Below the pieces are notes generated by a model. It saw only the letters and a list, made by a program, of their open reading frames with translations, had not been told where the DNA came from and searched no databases. Below, one piece after another: positions 7,766-17,899 of a stretch of 64,000 nucleotides of DNA. The stretch spans positions 1 through 64,000 of the forward strand of contig NJIE01000033.1 of assembly GCA_002213445.1 (NCBI GenBank). The letters are read 5' to 3'. The translations under genes were made by a program, and so were the position numbers. Each line of letters opens with the position of its first letter. Positions within the stretch are counted from its first letter, which is position 1. Origin of the DNA: Xenophilus sp. AP218F (GTDB taxonomy: Bacteria; Pseudomonadota; Gammaproteobacteria; Burkholderiales; Chromobacteriaceae).

Positions 7766-10700
7766 TTAATAAAACATCCGGTACGACACGCCCACCTGCG
7801 TCGATGCCGCATTGCCTCCCACCGCCGGCTCATGGGAAAAGTACAGCCTTGCCTGATCATTGCCCGCCACGGAGCCAGCCGCGCCGATGCTGACCTCGGG
7901 CCGCCAGCCCACCGCGCTCTGATGCACGATGCCGGCATCCATGAAGGGCCGCCAGCTGCGCCAATAAGGGTGAGACTCGTCCCTCGGGCTGCGGGCCGTC
8001 ATGAGCTGATCCAGCCCCAGGCCCACCATCAAGCCGAGCTGCGTGGCATTGGAAGGCATGAAATACGAAGCCTGCGGCGCGATGTCCGGGGGCAGCAATA
8101 CGGACAGCGAAGGAATCTGGCTGTCGCTGGAGGCGTATGCGCTGCGTTCGCCAACCAGACGGACGCTCCAATCCGGATAAGCGCTTCTGATCCGATAACC
8201 GACATTGCCGGACAGGGTCCATCCCTTGCCCAGGAAGCTGCCGTCCTGGGCATGGAAGCGGTCCAGCTCGTAACTGCCGTTCCAGAACCATCTGGCGTCC
8301 TTGCTCATATCCAGGCTCAGCAGCAGCATGTCCTTGACGCCTGCCGCGTCCAGTTCAGCCGAATTGTTGGCGTATTGCCTGATGCCGGCGTTGAGCGTGA
8401 CGCCCAATGCGCCATCGCGGTTGAACTCGCCGTAAAAACTGGCTGTGCCAAACGAATTCAACGCTTGTCTTGCGCCGAGCGTGAGGGCGAGGTTGCGTTC
8501 AGACGTCGCGTCGCTGATGGTCAGATCGAACATCCGGTCGTGAGAAGGAATCCAGGCCAGCGTGGTCGCGCTGCTGAGATGTTGCGCGCTGTCCGTGGCC
8601 TTGAGGCCCAGCCCGTAGCGTGAAGTAAGCGGCACGCTGCCGATCAGGACGTAATCCAGCGAGTTCACCGGACTATGCCGGGTGGCGATGATGTCCGCGC
8701 CGAAGGACGGGGGGTTCCTCAGCAGCAGATCCGACATGGACTGATGCGCGGCATCGTTATCCGGAGCGCCTTCATGGGCGTCGAAGGCCTGCGTTTGCGC
8801 CTGCGGAACGCGGCCGATCCGATCCAGCGCCTCGATGGCGCTTCCCGCTGGAATGGATCCACCGCCGCCATCCAGAATGCGCGACAGCGTGTCCCGATCA
8901 TTGTCCGCCATAGCCAGCGTCGCCCTGGCATCCGCCGGCCGCAGCAACCAGCGGGCGTATCGCCGCGCGAGCCAGGCGCGGGCAAGTTCGTTGTATTCCC
9001 CGCTTGCCGCCCACGCCAGCATCGTCTCCCTGGCGACCGCGCTCAGGGCAGGCTGTCGCGGCGCGGTGCCAACCGATCCGGCATCGGCAGGCGCGCTCTC
9101 CTCCGGCCCCAAAGCCTGTCTCAGCGTACTGTCCAGCAGGGTTTCAGCCAATTGAGCGGGCTGCCCGCCATCCAGCTTCAGCAAGCTCGCCAGCAGGTTC
9201 CGGGAATAGTCCCCTCCAGCGAAGCTCTGCGACAGCCGCACCCGGGCGGCCTGCGTCTCCAGCTGCGCCGCCGGCTTTGGCGAGATGTTGCCATGCTCGC
9301 CGGCACGGCCCTGTGAAGCGATGCCTGGCGCGCCGCCGGCGACGCCGTCGCGGCTTTTGGCCTGCAGCTGGCGCCAGACTTTGCGCCGGAGCGTCCATGC
9401 CGCCATGGAATGGCCCGCGGCGTCCTCGGCCTCAGCCAAGGACAGCGTCCACAAAGGGTCGTCCCCCGCCAGCGTCGACTGCCGGCGCAAGAAACTCAGC
9501 GCGCGGGCCGCATGGCCAAGCCGCAATTCGCCGGCGCCGTACGCGCCCCAGTAGGTGGAGTCTTCCCGGGCCCGCGCCCGCCAACGATGCAATGCCGCAG
9601 CCAATTCATCGTCGCCGCCAAAATCCACCAGCATCCACAGGTATTGCACCCGGATTTCATCGGTGACGTCCGTTTGCCGCACCGCTCTGCGCAAATCCGC
9701 CAGCGCGCCTGTCCAGTATTGACGCTGGCGGTAATATTCCGCCCGCGCCGCGAGCAAGGCGCTTGAGCGGCGCAGCATGGACGCCTGCTCCGGCGTCAGC
9801 TTGCGCAACAGATTTCCGATGCGCGGCCACGCCGCGGCCGCCGTATAGTTTGTCAACGCCAGAAGCAAAGCCGCTTCCGAGCCATTCTGCCGGAACTCCA
9901 ACTCGGCGATACGTCCGGCATCCAGGGGATAATCTTGATAGGAATAGATCATCCCGTGCAGGTCGGCATCCGTGGCCAGCCCGGTGGCGATCAGCCGCTC
10001 ATTGCCCAAATCGACATCCTGCCTGCGCTGCGTCAATTGGGCCAATTGCGCGTAGGTGCGCCAGAAAGCGGCCGCATCCGCCTTCTCCTGCTTGATATCC
10101 CGCGCCGCGATCAGCGCATCCAGCGCTGCCGGGAAATCGCCGTGCCGGTATTCCAGATTGGCGATATGCATGGCGTAGCCCGGGGTCGGACCGAACTCGG
10201 ATTGCAGCGTCTGGTAGGTCGCCAGCGCCTTGCCATCCTGTCCGACCCGATCGGCCACTTCGGCCAGCTTCTCCAGCATGGGTCTGCGCATGGCGCCGGC
10301 GGCGTTCTGTTGCAGATAGGCCAAGGCTTCGTCAGGCCTGCCCAAGCGCTCCAGCGTGTCCACCACGGCCATCTTCTGCGACAAGTCCGCCGATTTGGCG
10401 CTCGCCGCGTGCATCTGCGCCGCCAGATAAGCCTGGTCGTCATGCAATTGCGGGGCCAGGGTCAACACATTCCGCCAGGCGGCGTCATTGCCGGTGTCGC
10501 GCGCAACCTGCAGCCAGGCGCGCAAAGCCAGATCGGGATGATTGTTCCACTGAGCGACCTGCGCCAGGCGCCTGGTCCACACTTCCGGGTTGAAATGGCG
10601 CGCCAGGGCTTGCTGAGCGATGCTTTGGGCATCGTTGAGCTGGCCGCTTTCAAGCAATGCCTGGTATGCCAGTTCAAGGTCGCTTTCAAGCCTGTCGGTC

Positions 10701-11647
10701 GATTGGCCAGGGGGCAGTTTCTTGGCCGTCTCCTGCTTATGGGCGCTTTGCGCGCGCTGGGCAGGCTCGGTCTCGCGTCGGGACGTCGCCGCGCCGCCGC
10801 TGCTCAGCGCCCATTGCGTCAAGGCCTTGGCGTAACGCGTGGACAAGTCCGGGCGACCGCATTGGCGGGCCTGATCCAGCAACACGCGCAAGCTGGCGGC
10901 ATCGTTCATCATGGCTGCGCCGCGACGGTCGCCTTCCGCGCACGCCTGGGCGATGTTCCCGGCCGACGCCAGCGCTGTCAGCGCGGCGATGAAATTGCGG
11001 CGCTTATCCTCCAGCGTCGCCGCATGTTCAAATGCGGAAAAAAACGCCTGGGCGGACTGCTCATACGCGCGTTGCGACAAGGCCAGCTTGCCTATTTTTT
11101 CCTGCCACAGCATCGCATGGCCAGGATCCCGCGCCGCCAGGCGATGGTAATAGGCCAGCATCACATCCGCGGAGCCGGCGGCAGTCGCCTGAGCGGCAAG
11201 CCTCGTCATCGTCCGCGCATCCCATTGATATCCCAAGGTGCGCTGCAATAGCTCGCGGTACGACGCCATATACGTTTCGCGGCGCTTGTCCTGCGGCGAT
11301 ACGGCATAAGCCATTTGCTCCGCGGCATCCACTTGCAGCAATAGCGCCCGTTGGCGCTCTTCGCCGCTTCCAACCCGGGCCAGCTTGTTTGCCGCGCGCA
11401 TGGCGGCCTCCCAGCGTCCCAGTCGCAAATGCTGCGAGGCCAGCAGCTCGAGATAGGACGGCTCGTCCGGCCTGACCCGCAGCCAGGCTTCCAGGTAAGC
11501 CACCGACAGCTCGCTGGGCGGACGGGACATCAGGTCATAGGCTCGCACGCCGCCGCGCGGGTACGCGGCAGCCAGCGCCAAGATCACGCCCACGCCGATG
11601 GAAAACGACAACCAGGGTGGGCAAAGCCGCTCTCGCTTGTTACTCAT
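7766..11647 (-). CDS. pelB: PelB, TPR scaffold and outer-membrane porin of Pel export
   Basis: The 1293-residue product has one N-terminal membrane segment (LSFSIGVGVILALAAAYP), a long helical region of TPR-type repeats (about 40-930) and a C-terminal beta-barrel (about 960-1293) ending SYRMFY with a terminal aromatic. PelB guides the polymer and PelA through the periplasm and forms the export pore. The ATG at 11647 overlaps the pelA stop as ATGAGTAA. At about 100 residues longer than Pseudomonas PelB (1193), the extra length lies in the TPR and linker part. Confidence 0.93.
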   Translation of the reverse strand: MSNKRERLCPPWLSFSIGVGVILALAAAYPRGGVRAYDLMSRPPSELSVAYLEAWLRVRPDEPSYLELLASQHLRLGRWEAAMRAANKLARVGSGEERQRALLLQVDAAEQMAYAVSPQDKRRETYMASYRELLQRTLGYQWDARTMTRLAAQATAAGSADVMLAYYHRLAARDPGHAMLWQEKIGKLALSQRAYEQSAQAFFSAFEHAATLEDKRRNFIAALTALASAGNIAQACAEGDRRGAAMMNDAASLRVLLDQARQCGRPDLSTRYAKALTQWALSSGGAATSRRETEPAQRAQSAHKQETAKKLPPGQSTDRLESDLELAYQALLESGQLNDAQSIAQQALARHFNPEVWTRRLAQVAQWNNHPDLALRAWLQVARDTGNDAAWRNVLTLAPQLHDDQAYLAAQMHAASAKSADLSQKMAVVDTLERLGRPDEALAYLQQNAAGAMRRPMLEKLAEVADRVGQDGKALATYQTLQSEFGPTPGYAMHIANLEYRHGDFPAALDALIAARDIKQEKADAAAFWRTYAQLAQLTQRRQDVDLGNERLIATGLATDADLHGMIYSYQDYPLDAGRIAELEFRQNGSEAALLLALTNYTAAAAWPRIGNLLRKLTPEQASMLRRSSALLAARAEYYRQRQYWTGALADLRRAVRQTDVTDEIRVQYLWMLVDFGGDDELAAALHRWRARAREDSTYWGAYGAGELRLGHAARALSFLRRQSTLAGDDPLWTLSLAEAEDAAGHSMAAWTLRRKVWRQLQAKSRDGVAGGAPGIASQGRAGEHGNISPKPAAQLETQAARVRLSQSFAGGDYSRNLLASLLKLDGGQPAQLAETLLDSTLRQALGPEESAPADAGSVGTAPRQPALSAVARETMLAWAASGEYNELARAWLARRYARWLLRPADARATLAMADNDRDTLSRILDGGGGSIPAGSAIEALDRIGRVPQAQTQAFDAHEGAPDNDAAHQSMSDLLLRNPPSFGADIIATRHSPVNSLDYVLIGSVPLTSRYGLGLKATDSAQHLSSATTLAWIPSHDRMFDLTISDATSERNLALTLGARQALNSFGTASFYGEFNRDGALGVTLNAGIRQYANNSAELDAAGVKDMLLLSLDMSKDARWFWNGSYELDRFHAQDGSFLGKGWTLSGNVGYRIRSAYPDWSVRLVGERSAYASSDSQIPSLSVLLPPDIAPQASYFMPSNATQLGLMVGLGLDQLMTARSPRDESHPYWRSWRPFMDAGIVHQSAVGWRPEVSIGAAGSVAGNDQARLYFSHEPAVGGNAASTQVGVSYRMFY

Positions 11648-14384
11648 GCGCCACCCTGATCGCATGATAAGCGACCGAGCGCGCCGGCGAAGCCGTCACC
11701 GAAAATCGCAGCTGTCCGTTTTTGTCCAGCCTGGCTCTGACCGGCTGGCCATCCACTGACACCCTGCAACCCGAGGCGTTGGCCAGCACGACATCCGGTT
11801 TGTAGTAGCCCCCGAACTCGAACTGGATTCCATGGGCATCGCGCTGGAATCCCCTGACAAACCCTGCGGCGGCGCTGATGTAGGGCGCCTTGCCGGCTCC
11901 GTTCAGAACAAACCGGGCCTCATCGCTCGCCATGTGCACATACAGCCCTCCCGGGCCTGGCGCATAACCGCTGACGCCGGATGCCGCCTGCACATCGGGC
12001 ACGCCCTTTCCCGGCCAGCGCAGCTGGCGCAGGTTTGAGCCGGAGCGCACCAGCCAGCCGTCGCCATCGCGGGCGACAGCCACTCGCCGCCAGTCCAGCA
12101 CGCGCCGGATATAGTCCGTGGTGTAAATCGGGAAAACCGCCTGCTTCAGCGCCCCTTCGTACACATTGATCAAGGCCTTGAGCGACGCCAGCTTGGTGCC
12201 GGAATACATGTGGTAGTAAATATTGATGGCCTTGAAACGCAACGGGCTATCGGTGAGCGAAAAGGTTTCCAGCACCCGATTGAAGCCATAGAAAGGGCCG
12301 CGCCAATCGTTGGTATAAACATTTTCGTCCATGGTTGCGGCATAGACCTGAAACTCATCGGGGCCATTGCCCTTGGCCACCCCATACGGCGCGATATTGG
12401 ACCAGCTCTTATTGCTGCGAGTGATGTTGGTATCGCCGCCGTTGATGCTCAGCACGCCAGCCTGATGGGCGAGGCGCAAGGCGAAAGGAGACGCCGCCGC
12501 ATTGCCCGGCCATTGAACCACCGCCACGCGTTTTCCGCTCGGGGCAAGATTGCCGTTGATGTAATCGATGGAGCCCTGAATCTCGCGGTTCAGATCAAAT
12601 TCGTAGCCGGGAATATTCAATGAAAAATCGCCATCGCTGGCCTTCCCTTTGCCGCGGATGCGCTTTCCGCGTTCATCGATCATTTCCATCATGAAAGGAT
12701 GGGAAAAGGTATGCGTGCCGATTTCCACATTGGGCAGGGCGAACATCTGGCGGGCGATTTGCTCCAGACGCGGAGATATGTTGGGATACAAGCCCGCCTT
12801 GCCGACTTCGCCCTCGATGACGGACAGAGTGGTGGGAACGGCGAACTTCTTGAATACCTGGTCGTACAATGCCTGCGCGCCGTAATCCGGGCCGGGAAAT
12901 TCGGCTCGGGAGGCGAAACCATCGCCATCCACATGCACAAACATCAGGCGACGGCCATTCTCCGTGGTGACATCCGGCACCGGCATCGCGGGCAGCGACA
13001 AGGCCCGGGTCAAGAATTCAATCGGCTGAATCACCCAGCGCATTTGCTGATTATCAGGCAGGCTGGCCAGCCCATATGGATCGAGGGTGTATCCGCCCCA
13101 CGGCAGAATGGCGGCAGCATCCACCGTGTAATCGCCCGCGGCCAGGCGCAGCAGCGACTGGCCTTCGGCAAGCGCGCGGATATTCGGCACATTGCGTATG
13201 TCCGCGGGCGGCATGATTTCAAACCCCAACATCGCGGCCTTGGCGACAATGCGCGGCTGAACATCCGGAGAACGCGGCGTGGCAACCAGCGCCAGGCCCA
13301 GCTTTTGCGCGCTGCGATGATCAATCGCAAAACCGAACTGCCCCAACACGGCCACCGGCATGCCTTCCGCCATCCGGGCCAGCAACCAGCGCCGCCATGC
13401 GTCCGGTTTTTTGACGACATTGTCTATCCTCACCACGATGCCGGCGTAGCGATCCGAGCCGATGCGAACAGGCAGGGGTTGGTTCACGTCGGCGTACTGG
13501 ATGTCGTACCCGAGGTAGTTCAAAGGCATCGATACGTCCCGCACCGCCGCCACCCTATCCAGCGGCTCCCCTTCTCCCGGACTGTGCACGATCAGCACCT
13601 TGCGCGGCATCACCTCCAGGCGACCTATCCCGACGACGGAAAAAGCCGGATCCGTCACGTAGGGCATCAGCCCGTCGCGCCTGATCCTCGCGGCCGTCTC
13701 GCGGCGACAGGCCTTGTCGGCGGCCCGGCAATAATCAATGGCCACCATGCGCAAGCCACTGCGGCGTTGCAGGGAATCGATGCGGGCGAGCAGATCGCCG
13801 CGCATTGGGTCCGCCGCGGACAACGATTGCGAACCCGCATCGCTAGGGCGATACAAGCCATCGACAACAAGGGCCTGCAATTTGCCCGGCAGGCGCTCTG
13901 CCAGCGCAAGGTGGTTTTTCAGAACCAGGCGGGCGGCCGGATAGTTCTGGCGAATGGCGTCGATCAGCTGTTCCAGACGGACATCCGCGGCATCGGAGGC
14001 TGCGGACAGCGCTGCGCCGTCATCCAGTAGAAAGCCGCGATAGCCTTTTTGCCACAAAGGCTGCAATTGCTGCAGCAGCCATTGCGCATCCGGCAAAGAT
14101 GGATCCGTGGCCAAGCCGCGCAAATCAAGCCGGGCGAACCAAGCGGTACGGGGAGCGAGATCCTGCGCCGGAATCGCCGACTTCTGCGGATCGATCACAA
14201 CCACATCAAACGCCTGCAGCTCGTCGACTGGCAGATCGCCGTCATAGTAAAACGCCATATTCGGCGCGGCGTCCGGCATCGCGGATACGGCGGCTTCGAC
14301 AGCCCGAGATCCAGACCAAATCATGGCCAAGGCCATGCCGCCCAGACATAGGCGCAATCTCAGTTTTTTGGCGTAATCGAACAT
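11640..14384 (-). CDS. pelA: PelA, periplasmic Pel deacetylase with a degenerate hydrolase domain
   Basis: From the ATG at 14384 the protein is 914 residues. Order: signal peptide (1-32), a GH114-like domain (about 42-255), a linking domain (262-460), a polysaccharide deacetylase domain and a C-terminal beta domain. The deacetylase metal and base residues are visible as HVDGDG (Asp486, Asp488) and THTFSH (His558, His562). The GH114-like part is altered: VIDP for VIEP, LKNH for LNRG, and VVDGLY (Asp175) where the family has the catalytic Glu in ESLF; Asp121 is kept. Hydrolase activity is therefore doubtful, and the eighth gene may replace it. First gene of the operon. Confidence 0.93.
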   Translation of the reverse strand: MFDYAKKLRLRLCLGGMALAMIWSGSRAVEAAVSAMPDAAPNMAFYYDGDLPVDELQAFDVVVIDPQKSAIPAQDLAPRTAWFARLDLRGLATDPSLPDAQWLLQQLQPLWQKGYRGFLLDDGAALSAASDAADVRLEQLIDAIRQNYPAARLVLKNHLALAERLPGKLQALVVDGLYRPSDAGSQSLSAADPMRGDLLARIDSLQRRSGLRMVAIDYCRAADKACRRETAARIRRDGLMPYVTDPAFSVVGIGRLEVMPRKVLIVHSPGEGEPLDRVAAVRDVSMPLNYLGYDIQYADVNQPLPVRIGSDRYAGIVVRIDNVVKKPDAWRRWLLARMAEGMPVAVLGQFGFAIDHRSAQKLGLALVATPRSPDVQPRIVAKAAMLGFEIMPPADIRNVPNIRALAEGQSLLRLAAGDYTVDAAAILPWGGYTLDPYGLASLPDNQQMRWVIQPIEFLTRALSLPAMPVPDVTTENGRRLMFVHVDGDGFASRAEFPGPDYGAQALYDQVFKKFAVPTTLSVIEGEVGKAGLYPNISPRLEQIARQMFALPNVEIGTHTFSHPFMMEMIDERGKRIRGKGKASDGDFSLNIPGYEFDLNREIQGSIDYINGNLAPSGKRVAVVQWPGNAAASPFALRLAHQAGVLSINGGDTNITRSNKSWSNIAPYGVAKGNGPDEFQVYAATMDENVYTNDWRGPFYGFNRVLETFSLTDSPLRFKAINIYYHMYSGTKLASLKALINVYEGALKQAVFPIYTTDYIRRVLDWRRVAVARDGDGWLVRSGSNLRQLRWPGKGVPDVQAASGVSGYAPGPGGLYVHMASDEARFVLNGAGKAPYISAAAGFVRGFQRDAHGIQFEFGGYYKPDVVLANASGCRVSVDGQPVRARLDKNGQLRFSVTASPARSVAYHAIRVAHE

Positions 14385-15270
14385 GAATGTCTCTGCCCTC
14401 ACCCGTAAAGCTGGTTCACATTCGACTTGGAGCGGCTGGCAAAATCCTTGATGCCGCGTTGCGCCGACGAGTCGTACGGCTTGCACTGCCTGCGTCGGCG
14501 CGCCTTGCATGCAATTGCTCGCCGGGCGAATACTTTTTGATAGGGAATAAAAGGCGAATCACCCTTTGCATCGGCGCATCAACTTCTCGCCAAAATTCAT
14601 TTCTTTCCAGCGTCTTTGCCAACCCCGCGACATTCAAAAATGAATGGATGTTGCTTTTGTTTATTGATAATAGATTATGTTCTTTTGCTTGGAGCACAAG
14701 CTTAGCAATCAACATGTTATGTTTAAAATGACTTAATAATAAGCTTGTTAAAAATGCAAAAACTGCCTGCCATCAAGCTAAAAATTTATTTGTCATCTTA
14801 AAAATGAGGAAAATTCAACAACAAGCCCGAGCCACGCCGCGCTTCCGACCGGGATTCCCCCAGACGCGCCATGTCGAAACGACAGATCGGTCGTTTGCTG
14901 CGGGCAACACGCCAGGCCTGCTGCCGCCAATCGGCCGAGAATGGCAGGTCAAGGCCGCGGCGGCGGCTTCGCTCGCCGCGGTTGCGCTGGAATGCATTGC
15001 GGAACAGGCCTCTGCAAGGAGGAGCGTTGCGCTTGAGACAGGGGAGAGGAACAGCCGGCTACCGGTAACGGCTGCCAGGAACGGGAGGGCATGCCGGCAG
15101 GCAAAGACCTGCGCCTGGCCGGAAGTCGCGGGGATGATCGCCGCAGCCGCGCGATGCCCAAGAATCGCGAATCGGCGTAGATGGGCAAGCCGCCCGCCAT
15201 GGGCGGAGCCGCGCGCGGATTCAGAGCGCCCTGCGCGGGGTCGGGCGCGGCGCCGGCGGCCTTCTCGCGC
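14385..15270. other. Non-coding stretch upstream of the pel operon
   Basis: About 890 bases without a gene I can support. The part nearest pelA (about 14514-14815) is AT-rich and is the likely pel promoter region. The remainder to 15270 is GC-rich and carries only short ORFs without signal, motif or ribosome-binding site. A pel promoter must read leftwards from here; no confident -35/-10 pair can be assigned. Confidence 0.5.
14696..14748. promoter_or_regulatory. Inverted repeat in the pel upstream region
   Basis: ACAAGCTTA (14696-14704) and its exact reverse complement TAAGCTTGT (14740-14748) are spaced 44 bases centre to centre, about four helical turns, in the AT-rich region some 310-365 bases before the pelA start. 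The spacing suits two bound regulator units on one DNA face. No regulator can be named. Confidence 0.3.
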
Positions 15271-15295
15271 AAAAACGCCCCGCGGCGCGGGGCGT
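15271..15295 (-). terminator. Terminator after the ene-reductase gene
   Basis: A GC-rich perfect stem (ACGCCCCGC / GCGGGGCGT) is followed on the minus strand by TTTTT. It lies 12 bases past the stop at 15308. Confidence 0.75.
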
Positions 15296-15307
15296 GGATG
15301 CGCTTGT

Positions 15308-16420
15308 TCAGGCCTGGCGCGCGGCAGCCAGCGTCGGGTAGTCGGTATAGCCCTTGGCGTCCCCGCCGTAGAAAGTGGCCGGGTCCGGCGGATTCAATTC
15401 CGCGCCGGTTCGCAGGCGCTCCGCCAGATCGGGGTTGGCGATATAGCTGCGGCCGAAGGCGGCGGCGTCGATATACCCCTTGCCGATCAGCGTTTCGGCC
15501 TTTTCCGCGGTATACGCGCCGGCGCCGATGATCACGCCCGGGTAGCGCTTGCGCAGTTCGGCGCGGAAGGTGTCGTCCAGCGCCGGGCCGCCGGCCCAGT
15601 CCGGTTCGGAGATATGCAGGAAGGCGAGCTTGCGGCGGGCCAGCTGTTCGGCCAGATACAGCGCCATCTCCAGCTGGTCGGTGTTGCTGACGCCATTGAA
15701 GATGCCCAGGGGCGAAATGCGGATGCCGACGTGGTCGGCGTCCCATTCGGCCACTACCGCGTCCACCGCTTCCAGCAGGAAGCGGGCGCGATTCTCCACG
15801 CTGCCGCCGTACCGGTCGCTGCGGGCGTTGGCCGCCGGCGACAGGAACTGGTCTAACAGATAACCATGCGCGCCGTGGATTTCCACCAGATCGAAGCCGG
15901 CGCGGCGGGCATTGTCCGCGGCGCTGCGGTAGTCCTCCAGAATATCGGCGATTTCCTCGGTTTCCAGCGCGCGCGGGGTGTCGCACTGTTCGCGCGTGAG
16001 GCTGCCGTCGGCGGCGCGGATATTGGTGCGGCTATCGGCCTGGATGGCGGACGGGCCCACCGGCGCGTCGCCGTTCGGCTGCAAAGAGCGGTGCGAGATG
16101 CGGCCGGTGTGCCACAGCTGCAGCGCGATCTTGCCGCCGGCCTGGTGCACCGCGTCGGTCACTTCGCTCCAGGCCGCCACCTGCGCTTCGCTATAGATGC
16201 CGGGCGCGCCGGCGTAGCCCTTGGCGGTAGGCGAAATGTGGGTGCCTTCGGCCACGATCAGGCCGGCGCTGGCGCGCTGGGCATAGTATTCCTTGGCCAG
16301 CGGGCCGGGCACGTCGCCCGGTTCGATATTGCGCAGGCGGGTCAGCGGGGCCATCGCCACGCGGTTTTTCAGAGTGACCGCGCCCATTTGCAGCGGAGTG
16401 AACAGTTTGTCGAATTGCAT
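15308..16420 (-). CDS. nemA: Alkene reductase of the Old Yellow Enzyme family (NemA-like)
   Basis: The 370-residue flavoprotein starts [26 protein letters not shown] landmarks are [36 protein letters not shown], the substrate-binding [14 protein letters not shown] and the FMN-binding [15 protein letters not shown]. Such enzymes use NAD(P)H to reduce activated C=C bonds, N-ethylmaleimide and some nitro compounds. The ATG at 16420 has GGGAG upstream; a start at 16441 adds seven residues with no support. It lies 24 bases after the nitroreductase in the same direction. Confidence 0.92.
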   Translation of the reverse strand: MQFDKLFTPLQMGAVTLKNRVAMAPLTRLRNIEPGDVPGPLAKEYYAQRASAGLIVAEGTHISPTAKGYAGAPGIYSEAQVAAWSEVTDAVHQAGGKIALQLWHTGRISHRSLQPNGDAPVGPSAIQADSRTNIRAADGSLTREQCDTPRALETEEIADILEDYRSAADNARRAGFDLVEIHGAHGYLLDQFLSPAANARSDRYGGSVENRARFLLEAVDAVVAEWDADHVGIRISPLGIFNGVSNTDQLEMALYLAEQLARRKLAFLHISEPDWAGGPALDDTFRAELRKRYPGVIIGAGAYTAEKAETLIGKGYIDAAAFGRSYIANPDLAERLRTGAELNPPDPATFYGGDAKGYTDYPTLAAARQA

Positions 16421-16444
16421 GGAATGCTCCCGTTTCGCCAACGA

Positions 16445-17185
16445 TTAAAGGTCAAAGCCAAAGCCCTGGGCGCGCGCCGCCGGCGCCACCTGGGGGAAAT
16501 ACACCTGCTGGTAGAACTTGGCGGTATTGGCCGACCACGGCAAACCGTCGCCGCGGCCGATCGCCTGCCAGTACTGCGTCAACGTGCGGTCGTATTCGGC
16601 GATCAGCGCCGGCAGCGCGTCGGCCTGATAGGTTTCGCGATGCACGAAGCTGGCGCGCGGCAAGCGCGGCTTCAGCTCGCTGTCCTGGTCGGTGTAGCCG
16701 ATGGCGACGCCCACCAGCGGGAAGGTGAGGCTGGGCAACTCCAGCAGCGTGATCATCGCTTGCGGGTCGCGGCGAATGCCGCCGATCGGCACCACGCCCA
16801 GGCCCGCGGCCTGCGCGGCGATCATCAGCCGGCCCAGCGCGATGCCGGCGTCCACCGCGCCGACGGCGAAGGCTTCGACGCTGTTGTGAATCACCTGCTC
16901 CTCGCCAGCCTCGCGCGCGCCCAGCTCGGTCTTGTGGAAATCCATCACCACGGCGACAAACACCGGCGCCTGGGCGATCCACGGCTGGCCGCCGGCGATT
17001 TCGGCGATGCGCTTGCGGCGCGCCGGGTCGGTCACCACCACCAGCGAGACTTGCTGGCCGTTGATCGAGGTCGGCCCCTTCCAGGCGGCGTCCAGCACCG
17101 AATCCAGCACCTCGGCCGGGATGGGCTTGTCCTGATAGCTGCGCACGCTGCGGTGTTGCTGCATCACTTGCAAGGTTTCGTTCAT
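16445..17185 (-). CDS. FMN-dependent nitroreductase (NfsA-like)
   Basis: The 246-residue protein begins MNETLQVMQQHRSVRSYQDKP, with the RSVRSY flavin-binding start of the nitroreductase fold, then SINGQQVSLVVV, a GLGVVPIGGIRRDP segment and a C-terminal WSANTAKFYQQVYFP helix. Length and order fit NADPH-dependent NfsA-type flavin and nitro reductases. A TetR-type operator at 17204-17220 sits 19 bases before its ATG. The upstream extension of this reading frame to 17590 lies inside the tetR gene and is not coding. Confidence 0.88.
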   Translation of the reverse strand: MNETLQVMQQHRSVRSYQDKPIPAEVLDSVLDAAWKGPTSINGQQVSLVVVTDPARRKRIAEIAGGQPWIAQAPVFVAVVMDFHKTELGAREAGEEQVIHNSVEAFAVGAVDAGIALGRLMIAAQAAGLGVVPIGGIRRDPQAMITLLELPSLTFPLVGVAIGYTDQDSELKPRLPRASFVHRETYQADALPALIAEYDRTLTQYWQAIGRGDGLPWSANTAKFYQQVYFPQVAPAARAQGFGFDL

Positions 17186-17203
17186 CGCTTTCGCCTTTCT
17201 TAA

Positions 17204-17220
17204 GTAGACCAGTCGTCTAG
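17204..17220. promoter_or_regulatory. Palindromic operator before the nitroreductase gene
   Basis: The core TAGACCAGTCGTCTA (17205-17219) has complementary TAGAC/GTCTA arms. The same 15 bases occur once more before the tetR gene. Position just upstream of the ATG suits repression by the neighbouring TetR protein. Confidence 0.7.
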
Positions 17221-17268
17221 TTTTCGCTTCAAGAAAACCCGCTGCGAACAGCGGGCTTCTGCAATCAG

Positions 17269-17886
17269 TCAGTGGCTGCAGGCCTGATCGACAGACCGCT
17301 TGAGCATGGCCTCGGTCAGCCGACGCGCGTTGAGGAACGGCGCGTGCGAGCGCTGCACCTTGAACAGCAGGGCGCTGCCCACCCACAGGCTGTACAGGCT
17401 GCTGGCCAGATCGTCTGCGGCCAGTTGCGCGCACAGGCTGCCCTCTTCCTGTCCGCGGCGAATCGCGTCCGCCAGGCGGCGCACTACGCGGCCCATGCCT
17501 TCGGCCAGCGCCTCGCGCATCGGCTCGGACAGGTCGGAGACTTCCGCCGCCAGCTTCACCGCCAGGCAGGTGTGCGCCTGCTGATCGCAACGGTGGTTGT
17601 CGATCCAGCCGTCGAAATAGGCGAGCAGACAGCTGCGCGCGTCGCCGGCTTGCGCCGCCAGCAGGCCGTTCAGGCGCTCGTCGTAACGCTCGAAATAGCG
17701 CTGCAGCAAAGCCACGCCGAACCCTTCCTTTGAGGAAAAGTAATGGTAGAACGACCCCTTGGGCACGCCGGCGCTGCCGAGAATCTCGGCAAGGCCCACG
17801 GCGGAAAACCCCTTGCCCTGGATGATGGCTTCTCCGGTGGCAAGCAGGTGTTCGCGGGTGTCTGCGGTGTGGCTGGCTCTGGACAT
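17269..17886 (-). CDS. TetR-family repressor of the reductase genes
   Basis: From MSRASHTADTREHLL the product is 205 residues. The N-terminal helix-turn-helix reads GFSAVGLAEILGSAGVPKGSFYHYFSSKEGF, typical of TetR, and the C-terminal helical domain contains cysteines (HTCLAVKLAAEVSDLSE, EGSLCAQL) that could sense electrophiles, as in NemR. An identical operator lies before this gene and before the nitroreductase, implying autoregulation and control of both reductases. The earlier ATG at 17922 would place the operator inside the coding region, so 17886 is preferred. Confidence 0.88.
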   Translation of the reverse strand: MSRASHTADTREHLLATGEAIIQGKGFSAVGLAEILGSAGVPKGSFYHYFSSKEGFGVALLQRYFERYDERLNGLLAAQAGDARSCLLAYFDGWIDNHRCDQQAHTCLAVKLAAEVSDLSEPMREALAEGMGRVVRRLADAIRRGQEEGSLCAQLAADDLASSLYSLWVGSALLFKVQRSHAPFLNARRLTEAMLKRSVDQACSH

Positions 17887-17899
17887 GGACTCAATACTA

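Noticed and set aside
14804-15856. 350-residue frame rightward from the pel upstream region
   Set aside because: It is mostly antisense to nemA, rich in Arg/Ala, with no ribosome-binding site or motif.
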